DNA from: Natrinema sp. CBA1119
Lineage (GTDB): Archaea; Halobacteriota; Halobacteria; Halobacteriales; Natrialbaceae
Reading direction: 5' to 3'
DNA length: 64,000 nt
Assembly (NCBI RefSeq): GCF_002572525.1
Contig: NZ_PDBS01000001.1
Coordinates: forward strand, 2,604,001 to 2,668,000
The notes beneath the pieces are model-generated. The model searched no databases. It saw nothing but the letters and a program-made list of their open reading frames with translations, and had not been told where the DNA came from. Positions 53,364 to 62,323 of the stretch are shown here, piece by piece. A program made the translations under genes and the position numbers. Position 1 is the stretch's first letter. Each line of letters opens with the position of its first letter.

Positions 53364-54137
53364 ATGTTACCCGAACAGCGCAAACGGACGATCGTCGAAC
53401 TCGTCTCGGATCGGGACGGCTGCTCGGTCGAGGAACTGGCCGCCGAACTCGACGTATCGAAGGCGACCATCCGGCGGGATCTGGACGATCTCGAGGAGGA
53501 ACGCCTTGTCGAGCGGTCCCACGGCGGCGCCGTCCCGGTGACGGCGGTCGGCCGCGAACAGACCTACGTCCAGAAGGAAGTCCAGAACCTCGAGGCGAAG
53601 GCCGCGATCGGCGAGCGCGCCACAACGGAAATCCACGACGGGCAGGTCGTCTTCTTCGATTCGGGGACGACGACGATGCAGGTCGTGAAGCGGGCACCGA
53701 CCGACGTCGCGTTCATTCCGGTGACGAACTCGCCGCTGCTGGCGCTCGAACTCGGGAAGGACGCAAACGACGTGAAGCTCACCGGCGGAACGCTCCGCCA
53801 CCGCACGCGGGCGCTCGTCGGTCCGAGCGCGGAGACGTTTCTGGACCGGACGAACTTCGATCTGCTCTTTCTGGGAACGAACGGCATCACCGGGGACGGG
53901 AGTCTGACGACGCCGAACGAGGACGAAGCGCGGATGAAAGAACTGATGGTCGAGAGCGCGGAGCGAGTCGTCCTCGTCACCGACGAGACCAAGTTCGGCG
54001 AGCGGAGTTTCGTCCAGTTCGCGGCCCTGTCCGACGTGGACGTGCTGGTGACCGACGCCGAGCCGACCGGCGAGGTCGCGGAGGCCTGCGCAGCGGCCGA
54101 CGTGACCGTCGGCGTGGAGGTGCCGAATGATCGCTAG
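53364..54137 (+). CDS. glpR: DeoR-family repressor GlpR
   Basis: A 257-residue regulator with an N-terminal winged helix-turn-helix (residues 4-58, ELAAELDVSKATIRRDLDDL) and a C-terminal sugar-phosphate sensing domain (FFDSGTTTMQVVKR, TGGTLRHRTRALVGPSAE, VTDETKFGERSFV). In Haloferax the GlpR next to pfkB represses fructose and glucose genes when glycerol is present. It overlaps pfkB by 11 bases. AT-rich stretches upstream (CATAAACAAATAAAACC near 53310) may hold its promoter. Confidence 0.92.
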   Translation: MLPEQRKRTIVELVSDRDGCSVEELAAELDVSKATIRRDLDDLEEERLVERSHGGAVPVTAVGREQTYVQKEVQNLEAKAAIGERATTEIHDGQVVFFDSGTTTMQVVKRAPTDVAFIPVTNSPLLALELGKDANDVKLTGGTLRHRTRALVGPSAETFLDRTNFDLLFLGTNGITGDGSLTTPNEDEARMKELMVESAERVVLVTDETKFGERSFVQFAALSDVDVLVTDAEPTGEVAEACAAADVTVGVEVPNDR

Positions 54138-55035
54138 CGTGACGCTCAATCCGGCGGTCGACTACACGGTCGAACTCTCCGAACCGTTGACCGACGGGGA
54201 CGTCGCTCGCACCGACGAGCACCGCTACGACGCGGGCGGCAAGGGGATCAACGTCTCGAAGTATCTGGTCGAACTCGACGTCGAGACCGTCGCGACCGGC
54301 GTCGCCGGCGGATTTCTGGGTCGCTACCTTCTCGAGCGGCTCTCGCGGGCGGCGATCGACGCGGACTTCGTCGAGATCGACGGCGAAACGCGGCTCAACG
54401 CAACCGTCCTCGGACCCGACGGCGAGTACAAGATCAACCAGAACGGCCCTCGAATCGCCGCGCCGACGGTGGGGAACGTCGTCGAGACGCTTCGGAAGTA
54501 CGATCCCGATACGATCGTGATCGCCGGCAGTCTGCCGGTCGGTGCCGGTCCCGAGACGATCGACCGCGTGGCCGAGGCCGGCCCCTGGGAGACGGTCGTC
54601 GACGTCGGTGGAGCGACGCTCGCCGACCTCGAGGCCGAGTACGCGCTCTGCAAACCCAACCACGAGGAACTCGCCGCGGCGACGGAGAGGCGAGTGAACG
54701 ACGTCCGGTCGGCGATCGCGGCCGCTGAGGAGCTTCGGGCCGCCGGGTTCGATCGCGTCGTCGCCTCGCTGGGCGCCGAGGGTGCGATCATGGCGGCGCC
54801 GGACCGGACGCTGCACGCGCCGGCGGCGGACGTCGACGTGGTCGACACCGTCGGCGCGGGCGACGCCCTTCTGGCGGGCGTGCTCGCCGCCCGCGCCCGG
54901 CAGGAGTCGGACGCGGCGGCGCTCAGATCCGGCGTCGCCGTCGCCTCCCGCGTCGTCTCGGTGTCTGGAACGCGAGCGCCATCGTTCGCGGGCGTCCGTG
55001 ACGATCGCGAGTCGATCGCCGTCTCCGCGTACTGA
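54127..55035 (+). CDS. pfkB: 1-phosphofructokinase (PfkB family)
   Basis: A 302-residue ribokinase-family sugar kinase. It phosphorylates fructose 1-phosphate, the product of the fructose PTS, to fructose 1,6-bisphosphate. Features: the N-terminal VTLNPAVDYTVELSEPLTDG and GGKGINVSKYL, the anion hole and catalytic Asp in TVGAGDALLAGVLAARA. It follows glpR with overlap and is separated from the PTS genes by a terminator-like hairpin. The order glpR-pfkB-ptfC-ptfA-ptsH-ptsI-ptfB equals the Haloferax cluster as I remember it. Confidence 0.93.
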   Translation: MIASVTLNPAVDYTVELSEPLTDGDVARTDEHRYDAGGKGINVSKYLVELDVETVATGVAGGFLGRYLLERLSRAAIDADFVEIDGETRLNATVLGPDGEYKINQNGPRIAAPTVGNVVETLRKYDPDTIVIAGSLPVGAGPETIDRVAEAGPWETVVDVGGATLADLEAEYALCKPNHEELAAATERRVNDVRSAIAAAEELRAAGFDRVVASLGAEGAIMAAPDRTLHAPAADVDVVDTVGAGDALLAGVLAARARQESDAAALRSGVAVASRVVSVSGTRAPSFAGVRDDRESIAVSAY

Positions 55036-55038
55036 TCA

Positions 55039-55070
55039 CCCCGATTATCCGATATCGGGGATATTTTGAT
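55039..55070 (+). terminator. terminator-like hairpin after pfkB
   Basis: CCCCGAT and ATCGGGG form a seven-base stem with an eight-base loop, followed by an AT-rich run ATATTTTGATT. The stem also contains the palindrome CCGATATCGG (55049-55058). It lies four bases past the pfkB stop and could separate glpR-pfkB transcription from the PTS operon. Confidence 0.55.
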
Positions 55071-55072
55071 TG

Positions 55073-55100
55073 TATTCGAACTGAAACAAACATATTCGAA
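55073..55100. promoter_or_regulatory. two TATTCGAA motifs, 20 bases apart
   Basis: TATTCGAA occurs at 55073-55080 and 55093-55100, 44-71 bases before the ptfC ATG. The core TTCGAA is its own complement and the spacing is about two DNA turns, as for a dimeric regulator on one face. GlpR is the nearest candidate regulator; binding is inference. Confidence 0.45.
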
Positions 55101-55143
55101 AGCACTTTTGCAGCCGCTGCCGAAGGAATTCGGCAGAGATAGC

Positions 55144-56322
55144 ATGAAAGACGATGTGGAATCACGACTGCGGGGCCACCTCCTCTCGGTGAAGGAGGAC
55201 CTGATGACGGGGGTGTCGTTCATGATTCCGTTCGTGACGATCGGCGGGATCTTCCTCGCGCTCGCGTTCATGGTCGCGGAATTACCGGGAACGGCCGGTA
55301 GTACCGAGACGGTGTTCGAGGAGACGGGCTCGCTCGCGTGGTACCTGGCCCAGATCGGCGACCTCGGGCTGACGATCATGATCCCCGTGCTGGGCGGATA
55401 TATCGCGTACGCGATCGCGGACAAGCCCGGACTCGCGCCAGGGTTCATCCTCTCGTGGGTGATCCAGCAGGAGGCGGTCATCGAGGCCGCCGGGCTGGTC
55501 ATCGGCTTCGAGGCCGACGGGGCGGTCGCCGGCTTCCTCGGGGCGATCGTCGCCGGCCTCCTCGCGGGCTACGTCGCCCGCTGGATGAAAGGGTGGTCGG
55601 TGCCATCGGTCGTCTCGCAGATGATGCCGATTCTTATCATCCCCGTGTTCACGACGCTGCTGCTCGCCCCGGTCGTCATCCTCGGTCTCGGGGTCCCGAT
55701 CGCCATCCTCGACGACGCGCTGACGTCCGCACTCGAGGGCATGCAGGGGTCGAACGCCCTCCTGCTCGGGGCGATCCTCGGCGGGATGATGGCAGTCGAC
55801 ATGGGTGGCCCGATCAACAAGGTCGCGTACGTGTTCGGGACCGTCCTCGTCGCGGACCAGATATTCGCGCCGATGGCCGCCGTGATGATCGGTGGGATGG
55901 TCCCGCCGTTGGGCCTCGCGCTCTCGAACTTCATCGCGCCTCAGAAGTATTCCACGGAGATGTACGAGAACGCGAAGGCGGCCGTTCCGCTCGGCCTCGC
56001 GTTCATCACGGAGGGAGCGATCCCCTACGCCGCAGCCGATCCGCTCCGGGTCATTCCGTCGGCCGTCCTCGGCAGCGCGACGGCCAGCGCGGCCGCGCTC
56101 TGGTTCGGCGTGACGATGCCGGCTCCCCACGGCGGTATCTTCGTCGTGATCCTCTCGAACAGCGCGCTGCTGTTCCTCGCCTGTATCGCGCTCGGCACGA
56201 TCGTCACGGCGACGGTCGCCACGCTGATCAAGCCCGACTACCACGAGCGCGTCGCCGGCGCCGAACCCGCGAAGTCCGCGACCGATGCGAGCCAGCCGAA
56301 CGCAGGACAGACGAACGATTGA
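55144..56322 (+). CDS. ptfC: fructose PTS membrane component EIIC
   Basis: A 392-residue membrane permease of the fructose phosphotransferase system, with nine or ten helices. Family segments GGPINKVAYVFGTVLV and ITEGAIPYAAADPLRVIPS are present. It imports fructose, which is phosphorylated by the EIIB chain. Start ATG at 55144 (MKDDVESRLRGH) is chosen for similarity, though the open frame extends 26 codons upstream. The C-terminal tail is polar. A PTS in archaea is rare and largely confined to some haloarchaea, of bacterial origin. Confidence 0.93.
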   Translation: MKDDVESRLRGHLLSVKEDLMTGVSFMIPFVTIGGIFLALAFMVAELPGTAGSTETVFEETGSLAWYLAQIGDLGLTIMIPVLGGYIAYAIADKPGLAPGFILSWVIQQEAVIEAAGLVIGFEADGAVAGFLGAIVAGLLAGYVARWMKGWSVPSVVSQMMPILIIPVFTTLLLAPVVILGLGVPIAILDDALTSALEGMQGSNALLLGAILGGMMAVDMGGPINKVAYVFGTVLVADQIFAPMAAVMIGGMVPPLGLALSNFIAPQKYSTEMYENAKAAVPLGLAFITEGAIPYAAADPLRVIPSAVLGSATASAAALWFGVTMPAPHGGIFVVILSNSALLFLACIALGTIVTATVATLIKPDYHERVAGAEPAKSATDASQPNAGQTND

Positions 56323-56365
56323 CTACCCGACGCGACCCCACGTTCAACACCATAGCGATCATACG

Positions 56366-56836
56366 ATGACTGTGACCGAACCCGCGATCGAGGCCGTACT
56401 GTCCCCCGAACTGATCACGCTCGAGGAACCGCCCGCCGAGAAGGAGGCCGCGATCGAGTTCCTGCTCGACCGCGCGGTCGCGGCCGGCCGCGTCACCGAT
56501 CGGGAGGCCGCCCTCGGGGCACTGCTCGCCCGCGAAGCGGAGACGACGACCGGCGTTGGCATGGGAATCGGTATCCCGCACGCGAAGACGGACGCGGTCG
56601 CCGAGCCGACGATCGTCTTCGCGCGCTCGTCGGCCGGTATCGACTTCGACGCGATGGACGACGAACCGGCGACCCTGCTGTTCATGCTGCTCGTCCCCGC
56701 CGAGGGCGGCGAGGAGCATCTCGAGCTCCTGAGTTCGCTCTCGCGGGCCCTGATGCACGACGACGTCCGCGAGCGACTCCACGAGGCCGAGTCGACGGAA
56801 GCGATCGAAGAGACGATCACGGAGGCGGTCGCGTGA
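56366..56836 (+). CDS. ptfA: fructose PTS component EIIA
   Basis: A 156-residue EIIA-Fru/Ntr domain. The phosphorylated His is H72 in GIGIPHAKTDAV. It takes phosphate from HPr and passes it to EIIB. Supporting segments: KEAAIEFLLDRAVAAGRVTD and LLFMLLVPAEGGEEHLELLS. The ATG at 56366 is where the family match begins. Its stop overlaps the HPr start (TGATG). Confidence 0.92.
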   Translation: MTVTEPAIEAVLSPELITLEEPPAEKEAAIEFLLDRAVAAGRVTDREAALGALLAREAETTTGVGMGIGIPHAKTDAVAEPTIVFARSSAGIDFDAMDDEPATLLFMLLVPAEGGEEHLELLSSLSRALMHDDVRERLHEAESTEAIEETITEAVA

Positions 56837-57132
56837 TGGAGCGCACCGTCACCGTGGTCCCCGAAGACGGCCTCCACGCGCGGCCGGCCGCGACGTTCGT
56901 CGAGACGGTAACCGAGTTCGACGCCGATGTCAGCGTGGCCCCGGTCGACGGGGACGACGAGCCGGTCGACGCGGCGAGCATGCTGGCCGTGACCAGCCTC
57001 GGCGTCGCCACCGGCGAGGACGTCCGACTCGTGGCCGAGGGCGATGACGCCGAGGCGGCGCTCGACGACCTCGAGGCGCTGCTGTCGACGCCCGAGACCG
57101 AGACCACAGCCGAATCGAGTTCGGAGACCTGA
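56836..57132 (+). CDS. ptsH: phosphocarrier protein HPr
   Basis: A 98-residue HPr. The phosphorylated His is H14 in GLHARPAATFVETV. The Ser region AASMLAVTSLGVATGEDV corresponds to the regulatory Ser site of bacterial HPr, though no HPr kinase is seen here. It relays phosphate from EI to EIIA. The last 15 residues are an acidic Thr-rich tail. Confidence 0.92.
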   Translation: MERTVTVVPEDGLHARPAATFVETVTEFDADVSVAPVDGDDEPVDAASMLAVTSLGVATGEDVRLVAEGDDAEAALDDLEALLSTPETETTAESSSET

Positions 57133-57136
57133 ACCG

Positions 57137-58855
57137 ATGACCGCCGACGAGTCTGCACCGCGATCGAACGAGGGAACCGGCGTCACGCCGCTGTCCGGCG
57201 TCGGTACTGCCGTCTGGTACGATCCGAACGCCGACCTCGAGGTCGAGGAGACGCCGGCGACCGACGCGGTCGATCCGGAGGCCGAACGCGAGCGGTTCGA
57301 GGACGCTCGCGACCGCGCGCGAACGGAACTCGAGCGCGAGCGCGAGCGGACCGCCGAGCGCGTCGGCGAGGAGGAGGCGGCGGTGTTCGACGCCCACCAG
57401 AAGTTCCTCGACGATCCGCAGATCACCGACGCCGTCCAGTCAGCCGTCGACGACGGCCGCCCCGCCGAGCACGCGGTCGAGGCCGCCTTCGAGGATCCCA
57501 TCGCGCAGTTTGAGGGGATGGACGGCCGAATGGCCGAGCGCGCCGACGACCTTCGCGACGTTCGAGACCGGCTGTTGCGGCTGCTCACCGACGCGGACCG
57601 CGTCGATCTCTCCTCGCTGTCGACCGGTTCGATCCTGCTCGCCGACCGGCTGACGCCCAGCGATACCGCCCAACTCGATCCCGAGCGCGTGGCCGGCTTC
57701 GCGACGGTCGAGGGCGGCCGGACCTCCCACGCCGCGATCTTCGCCCGCTCGCTCGGCATCCCGGCCGTCGTCGGCGTCGGCGACGACCTCGAGCGGATCG
57801 GCGACGGCGACCCCGTCCTGATCGATGGCGAGGACGGCGCGGTGATCGCCGACCCGAGCGACGACCGCCGGGAACGGGCGGCCGGCGGCCGCGACGTGGC
57901 CGTCCGCGAGGAGCCGGTCGCGACGGCCGACGGCCGACGCGTCGAGGTCGCGGCCAACGTCGGTACCCTCGCGGAACTCGAGGGTGCCGTCGAGGCGGGT
58001 GCGGACGGGATCGGCCTCTTCCGGACCGAGTTCCTCTTTCTCGACCGCGAGGAGCCGCCCGACGAGGACGAGCAGTTCGAGGTCTACCGCGAGGCGCTCG
58101 CGGCGTTTCCCGAGGGCCGAGTCGTCGTGCGGACGCTGGACGTCGGCGGCGACAAGCCGATCCCCTACCTCGAGACGCCCGGAGCGGAGAATCCGTTCCT
58201 CGGCCAGCGGGGGATCAGGCGCTCGCTCGGGCCCGACGCCGACCTCTTCGAGACCCAGCTTCGGGCGCTGCTGCGGGCGGCCGCCGCCGAACCGGGGACG
58301 CTCTCGGTGATGTTCCCGATGGTGTCGACCGTTCCGGAACTCGAGGCGGCCCTCGAGACCGTCGAGGACGTCGCCACAGCCCTCGGCGCGGAGGGCGTCG
58401 AGCACGAGACACCGGAACTGGGCGTGATGATCGAAACGCCCAGCGCCGCGTTCGTCGCCGACGCACTCGGCGAGCGCGTCGACTTCCTCAGCATCGGGAC
58501 GAACGATCTCACCCAGTACGTGATGGCGGCCGCGCGGGAGAACGACCGAGTCGCGGACCTCCGCGATCCCTGCGATCCGGCCGTCCTCCACGCGATCGAG
58601 CGCACCGTCGCGGCCGGGGACGCGAGCGACGCCTGGGTCGGCATGTGCGGCGAGATGGCCGGGAACCCCCAACTGACGCCGCTGCTCGTCGGGCTGGGAC
58701 TCGACGAACTCAGCATGAGCGCCGTGACGATCCCCGCGGTGAAGGCCGCGATCGCCGACCTCGAGACCGATGCGGCCAAATCGCTCGCCGATCTGGCGAC
58801 CGACGCGACCGCGAGAACGACCGTTTACGAACACATCACGGAGTACGACCAATGA
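57137..58855 (+). CDS. ptsI: PTS enzyme I (phosphoenolpyruvate-protein phosphotransferase)
   Basis: A 572-residue enzyme that takes phosphate from phosphoenolpyruvate and passes it to HPr. The active His is H198 in GGRTSHAAIFARSLGIPAVV. The C-terminal PEP-binding barrel shows GIGLFRTEFLFLDREEPP, GQRGIRRSL, and LSIGTNDLTQYVMAAAREND. The first 20 residues form an extra N-terminal tail. Start at 57137 from spacing and similarity. The stop overlaps the EIIB start as ATGA. Confidence 0.94.
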   Translation: MTADESAPRSNEGTGVTPLSGVGTAVWYDPNADLEVEETPATDAVDPEAERERFEDARDRARTELERERERTAERVGEEEAAVFDAHQKFLDDPQITDAVQSAVDDGRPAEHAVEAAFEDPIAQFEGMDGRMAERADDLRDVRDRLLRLLTDADRVDLSSLSTGSILLADRLTPSDTAQLDPERVAGFATVEGGRTSHAAIFARSLGIPAVVGVGDDLERIGDGDPVLIDGEDGAVIADPSDDRRERAAGGRDVAVREEPVATADGRRVEVAANVGTLAELEGAVEAGADGIGLFRTEFLFLDREEPPDEDEQFEVYREALAAFPEGRVVVRTLDVGGDKPIPYLETPGAENPFLGQRGIRRSLGPDADLFETQLRALLRAAAAEPGTLSVMFPMVSTVPELEAALETVEDVATALGAEGVEHETPELGVMIETPSAAFVADALGERVDFLSIGTNDLTQYVMAAARENDRVADLRDPCDPAVLHAIERTVAAGDASDAWVGMCGEMAGNPQLTPLLVGLGLDELSMSAVTIPAVKAAIADLETDAAKSLADLATDATARTTVYEHITEYDQ

Positions 58856-59292
58856 AATTCGTCGCAGTAACGTCATGTCCGACGGGTATCGCACACAGCC
58901 AGATGGCGGCCGAGAATTTAGAGCAGACCGCGACCGATCTCGGTCACGAGATCGACGTCGAGGTCCAGGGGGCCATGGGCCAGGAGAACGAACTCTCGAG
59001 CGACGCTATCGCCGAGGCGGACGCGGTGGTCATCGCCGCGGACACGTCGGTGAACCGAGACCGCTTCGAGGACGAGCCCCTCGTCAAGGCACCGGTGAAG
59101 GACGCGGTCAACGACGCCGAGGGGCTTATCGAGCGGGCTATCGCGGAAGCCGACGGCGAGGCGTCGACCGCCGGGCCCGCGGGGGCGACGGCCGCGTCCA
59201 CCGGCACCGAATCGGCCGAATCCGGGGCCCCACGTCGCGGCGGCGACCCCTCGAAGGGGTTGTTCGCCAGGCTCAAGCGACTCTTCTCCTGA
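58852..59292 (+). CDS. ptfB: fructose PTS component EIIB
   Basis: A 146-residue EIIB-Fru. The phosphorylated Cys is C9 in TSCPTGIAHSQMAAENLEQT. Residues 1-100 match the domain. Then follows an Ala/Gly/Thr-rich linker and a basic amphipathic end (KGLFARLKRLFS) that may bind the membrane next to EIIC. It phosphorylates fructose at C1 during import. It closes the operon. Confidence 0.92.
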   Translation: MKFVAVTSCPTGIAHSQMAAENLEQTATDLGHEIDVEVQGAMGQENELSSDAIAEADAVVIAADTSVNRDRFEDEPLVKAPVKDAVNDAEGLIERAIAEADGEASTAGPAGATAASTGTESAESGAPRRGGDPSKGLFARLKRLFS

Positions 59293-59387
59293 CCGGCGTC
59301 GGCCCATCGCCGCCGTCGTCTCATCGTTCCGCGGCGATGGCTTCTGCAACACCGACAGCTATCATACTCGCCGTGATACGCCACGCC

Positions 59388-60467
59388 ATGCCTCGAGACG
59401 ACACCCTCGTCGGCATCGACTCGCGAACCGTCGAAACGGACCGACTCGAGACCCATTACCTCGAGTCGGGCGGCTCCGGTCGGGCCGCCGCCGAGGGAGA
59501 AACCGTCCTCTTTTGCCACGGGAACGTCTCGTCCTCGCGGTTCTTCGAGGACGTACTGGTCGACTTGCCCGCCCGCCATCGTGCGATTGCGCCCGATCTG
59601 CGGGGGTACGGCGATTCGGAGACGAAACCGGTCGACGCGACGAACGGCCTCGGCGACTTCGCGGCGGATCTCCGAGCGTTCGTCGACGCACTCGCGCTCG
59701 CGGAGCCGCTCGTCATCGTCGGCTGGTCGAACGGCGGCGGGGTCGCGATGCGGTACGCGATCGACCACCCCGAGGCGGTCGCTTCGCTCGTACTGGTCAA
59801 CCCGCTCTCGCCGTACGGGTTCGGCGGGACGAAGGATACGGACGGAACGCCGTGTTTCGACGACTACGCCGGCTCCGGCGGCGGGATCGGCAACGACGCG
59901 TTCGTCGCGGGCCTCGAGAATCGCGACCGAAGCGAGGAGGGACAGACCTCTCCACGAAAGGTGCTGCGAACCTACTACGTCGACCCGACCCACGAGTTCG
60001 ACGGCGAGCGCGAGGAATCGTATCTGACGGGGATGCTCGATACGGCGACCGGCGATAAGAACTATCCGGGCTCGTCGAAGCCGAGCGACAACTGGCCCGG
60101 CATTGCCCCGGGCGAAACCGGTGTGAACAACGCGATCTCGCCGAAGTACTGCGAACTCGAGGCGATCACCGAGATCGATCCCGACGACAAACCGCCCGTG
60201 CTGTGGATTCGCGGTGATTCCGACCAGATCGTCTCGAACGCCTCCCTCTTCGATCTGGGCACGCTCGGCCGAATGGACGAACTCCCGGAGTGGCCCGGCG
60301 AGGACGTCTTCCCGCCACAGCCGATGGTCGACCAGACCCGCGCCGTCCTGGAGCGCTACGCCGATCGCGGCGGCGAGTTCGAGGAAGTCGTCTTCGGAAA
60401 CGTCGGTCACACGCCCCATGTCGAGGTCCCAGGAGACTTTCTGGATCGGCTCGAGTCCGTCCTGTAG
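59388..60467 (+). CDS. alpha/beta hydrolase
   Basis: A 359-residue alpha/beta-hydrolase. Features: the oxyanion-type segment ETVLFCHGNVSSSRFFEDVL, the nucleophile elbow GWSNGGG with Ser114, an acidic candidate in LWIRGDSDQIV, and the His in GNVGHTPHVE. The insertion between strand 6 and the Asp (FGGTKDTDGTPCFDDYAGSG to PNAISPKY region) forms a large cap. It could be a haloalkane-dehalogenase-like, epoxide hydrolase or esterase enzyme; the substrate is unknown. The start at 59388 (MPRDDTLVGI) fits similarity. It is convergent with the next gene. Confidence 0.85.
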   Translation: MPRDDTLVGIDSRTVETDRLETHYLESGGSGRAAAEGETVLFCHGNVSSSRFFEDVLVDLPARHRAIAPDLRGYGDSETKPVDATNGLGDFAADLRAFVDALALAEPLVIVGWSNGGGVAMRYAIDHPEAVASLVLVNPLSPYGFGGTKDTDGTPCFDDYAGSGGGIGNDAFVAGLENRDRSEEGQTSPRKVLRTYYVDPTHEFDGEREESYLTGMLDTATGDKNYPGSSKPSDNWPGIAPGETGVNNAISPKYCELEAITEIDPDDKPPVLWIRGDSDQIVSNASLFDLGTLGRMDELPEWPGEDVFPPQPMVDQTRAVLERYADRGGEFEEVVFGNVGHTPHVEVPGDFLDRLESVL

Positions 60468-60491
60468 GGCCGGAAGTCGTGGTGGTGTGGT

Positions 60492-61328
60492 TCAGCGCCT
60501 GGAGCTTTGCTCCGGGACCCCTTCCGCGGCCGCTTCTTCCTCCCGTTCGTCGGTCGCGCCCTCGCTGCGCATCGACCGCAGCGTCGACAGTCCGCGCTTT
60601 CGGGTCACGCCCTTCGAGATCCGGACGCCGTCGAACGTCCCCTCCCAGTGCTCGTCGCTCGCGCCGAGGTGGTCCATGTAGTACGCGAAGGCCCCGAGCC
60701 ACAGCAGCGCGGCCGTGAGCGCGAGAAAGGCGATCACCGAGACGAGCGTCGACGGACCGAGCGCGCCGACGCCGATTCCCGCGACCACGTAGACGAACGC
60801 GGCGATCACCATGAGGACGGTGATCGTCGCGAACATGTCGTTGACGGCGGTCACTCGCGCGTTGTACTCGATCCACCGGCCGTAGCTTCGAAGCAGTCGT
60901 ACCTCGAACCGGTCCGCGTCGGCCGCCGGCTCGGCTCGCGCCGTCGCGAGTGCGGACTCGACCGCGTCGCCGTCGATGCCGCCCCGGAGGTTAGAAGCCG
61001 TGTACGTCACGCCCGCGAGTCCCGTCGAGGCGAGCAACAGGAGTGCGCTGGCGGTCGTAAAGGGGTTCAGGAAGGCCGCCACGTCGATATCGGTCTGGAC
61101 GACGATCGAGCCGCCGGTGACGACCAGCCCGATCAACAGGAGGTTCGCCTTCAGGATCTCGATCGCTTTCTCGTCGATCTCCTGGACGCGTTCGACCTGA
61201 TAGTCGAACGTCGTCCGAAGTTCCTCGCGGGCCAACTCGATTGTCTCCCGATCGAGGTCGTGCCGGTCGCCGGCTTCCGTCGACCCCTCGGGGCGGACCC
61301 CATCGTCCGTGACCTCCGGACCGCTCAT
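60492..61328 (-). CDS. membrane protein with N-terminal coiled coil and four helices
   Basis: A 278-residue haloarchaeal protein. Residues 35-60 are a charged helix (TIELAREELRTTFDYQVERV), then two helices (about 60-130, AIEILKANLLLIGLVVTGG), a loop, two more helices (about 180-235), and a basic/acidic cytoplasmic tail. The design of a coiled coil plus paired helices resembles SLATT-type effector membrane proteins in outline only. I know no function. Start at 61328 (MSGPEVTDDG) preferred over the longer open frame to 61433. Confidence 0.7.
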   Translation of the reverse strand: MSGPEVTDDGVRPEGSTEAGDRHDLDRETIELAREELRTTFDYQVERVQEIDEKAIEILKANLLLIGLVVTGGSIVVQTDIDVAAFLNPFTTASALLLLASTGLAGVTYTASNLRGGIDGDAVESALATARAEPAADADRFEVRLLRSYGRWIEYNARVTAVNDMFATITVLMVIAAFVYVVAGIGVGALGPSTLVSVIAFLALTAALLWLGAFAYYMDHLGASDEHWEGTFDGVRISKGVTRKRGLSTLRSMRSEGATDEREEEAAAEGVPEQSSRR

Positions 61329-61469
61329 GGCCCATGCTTTCCCGCACCGACCGTAAATCTCCCGGCGTCCGTTTCCGATCGAAACGCGGTTGTTCGGGAG
61401 GACGATACCGGCCGCCGAACCGGTTGTCGTCACCGAGCTTCAACCGTCGTCAGCGATCCTCAACCGCCG

Positions 61470-62243
61470 TCAGGCGATTTCGAGGACATCTCGATCCGCA
61501 CCGGCCAGTTCGACCAGCGCGTCGGCCTCGAGCAGGTGACACTCCCCAGGGATCACGAGCAGGTGGAGCGGGTCCCCGAACTCCTGGTCCGCCAGTTCGG
61601 TCATCGTTCCGGCCTCGACGAGCGGATCGGGGCTCCCCGCGCGGGCGACGACGACGCCCGCGAGATCGGGGTACTCCTCGGCGAGCAGGTCGGCACCGAT
61701 GTCGGCGGTCATGTACTCCTCGCGCTCGGCCTTTATGTCCAGATAGACGACGGTGTGCAGCCCGTCGGCGCGATTATCGTCGATCGTCTCCGTGACGCTC
61801 GCCGGGAGTCCCTCGGCCCCGTGGGCGTACGGAAACGGAAGGGTGGTGGCCTTGCCGAAGCGGTAGTTCTGCAGTCCAGTTAGCGCGCTGGTGGCCGTCT
61901 GGGCGGTGACGCCGTGGAGCACCCGCGTCTCGATTCCGCGGTCGTGAGCGCGCAGTCGGAGGTCGACGTGGGTCGTCGAGATCATCGTATCGCCCGCCGT
62001 CAGGAACGCGACGTCTTCGTCCTCGGCCGCTGTGAGCATGTCGTCGGGATGCTGTTCGACGCCGGCGCGGTCCCGGACCTCGATCTCGAGGTCGTGATAC
62101 GACTCGAGGTCGTCGATCGTCGTCCCGATCAGCTGACTGGTGTAGAACTCGGCGTAGACGCGGTCGGCCGCCCGCAGGGCGTCCCGGCCCTCGACGGTGA
62201 TCGAGCGCTCGTCGTAGAGACCGAGGCCGATGAAGGTGAGCAT
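61470..62243 (-). CDS. dphB: diphthine synthase
   Basis: A 257-residue S-adenosylmethionine methyltransferase of the tetrapyrrole-methylase fold. It methylates the modified His of archaeal elongation factor 2 on the way to diphthamide. Features: MLTFIGLGLYDERSITVEG, VAFLTAGDTMISTTHVDLRL, and the late VIPGECHLLEADALVEL. Length and order are typical for archaeal DphB. No other dph gene is near, so it appears to be a solitary transcription unit. Confidence 0.93.
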   Translation of the reverse strand: MLTFIGLGLYDERSITVEGRDALRAADRVYAEFYTSQLIGTTIDDLESYHDLEIEVRDRAGVEQHPDDMLTAAEDEDVAFLTAGDTMISTTHVDLRLRAHDRGIETRVLHGVTAQTATSALTGLQNYRFGKATTLPFPYAHGAEGLPASVTETIDDNRADGLHTVVYLDIKAEREEYMTADIGADLLAEEYPDLAGVVVARAGSPDPLVEAGTMTELADQEFGDPLHLLVIPGECHLLEADALVELAGADRDVLEIA

Positions 62244-62323
62244 AGGCGGTCGTAGTCGTAGCGCGCGGAATACGTTTTCGAGACGCGCACACCTCTTCGA
62301 GCGTCGTTCGCCGTCGCGGCCGA

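Noticed and set aside
56359-58894. Long minus-strand frames over the PTS genes
   Set aside because: They cover several real genes with conserved active sites on the plus strand, and the translations are low-complexity Ser/Arg.
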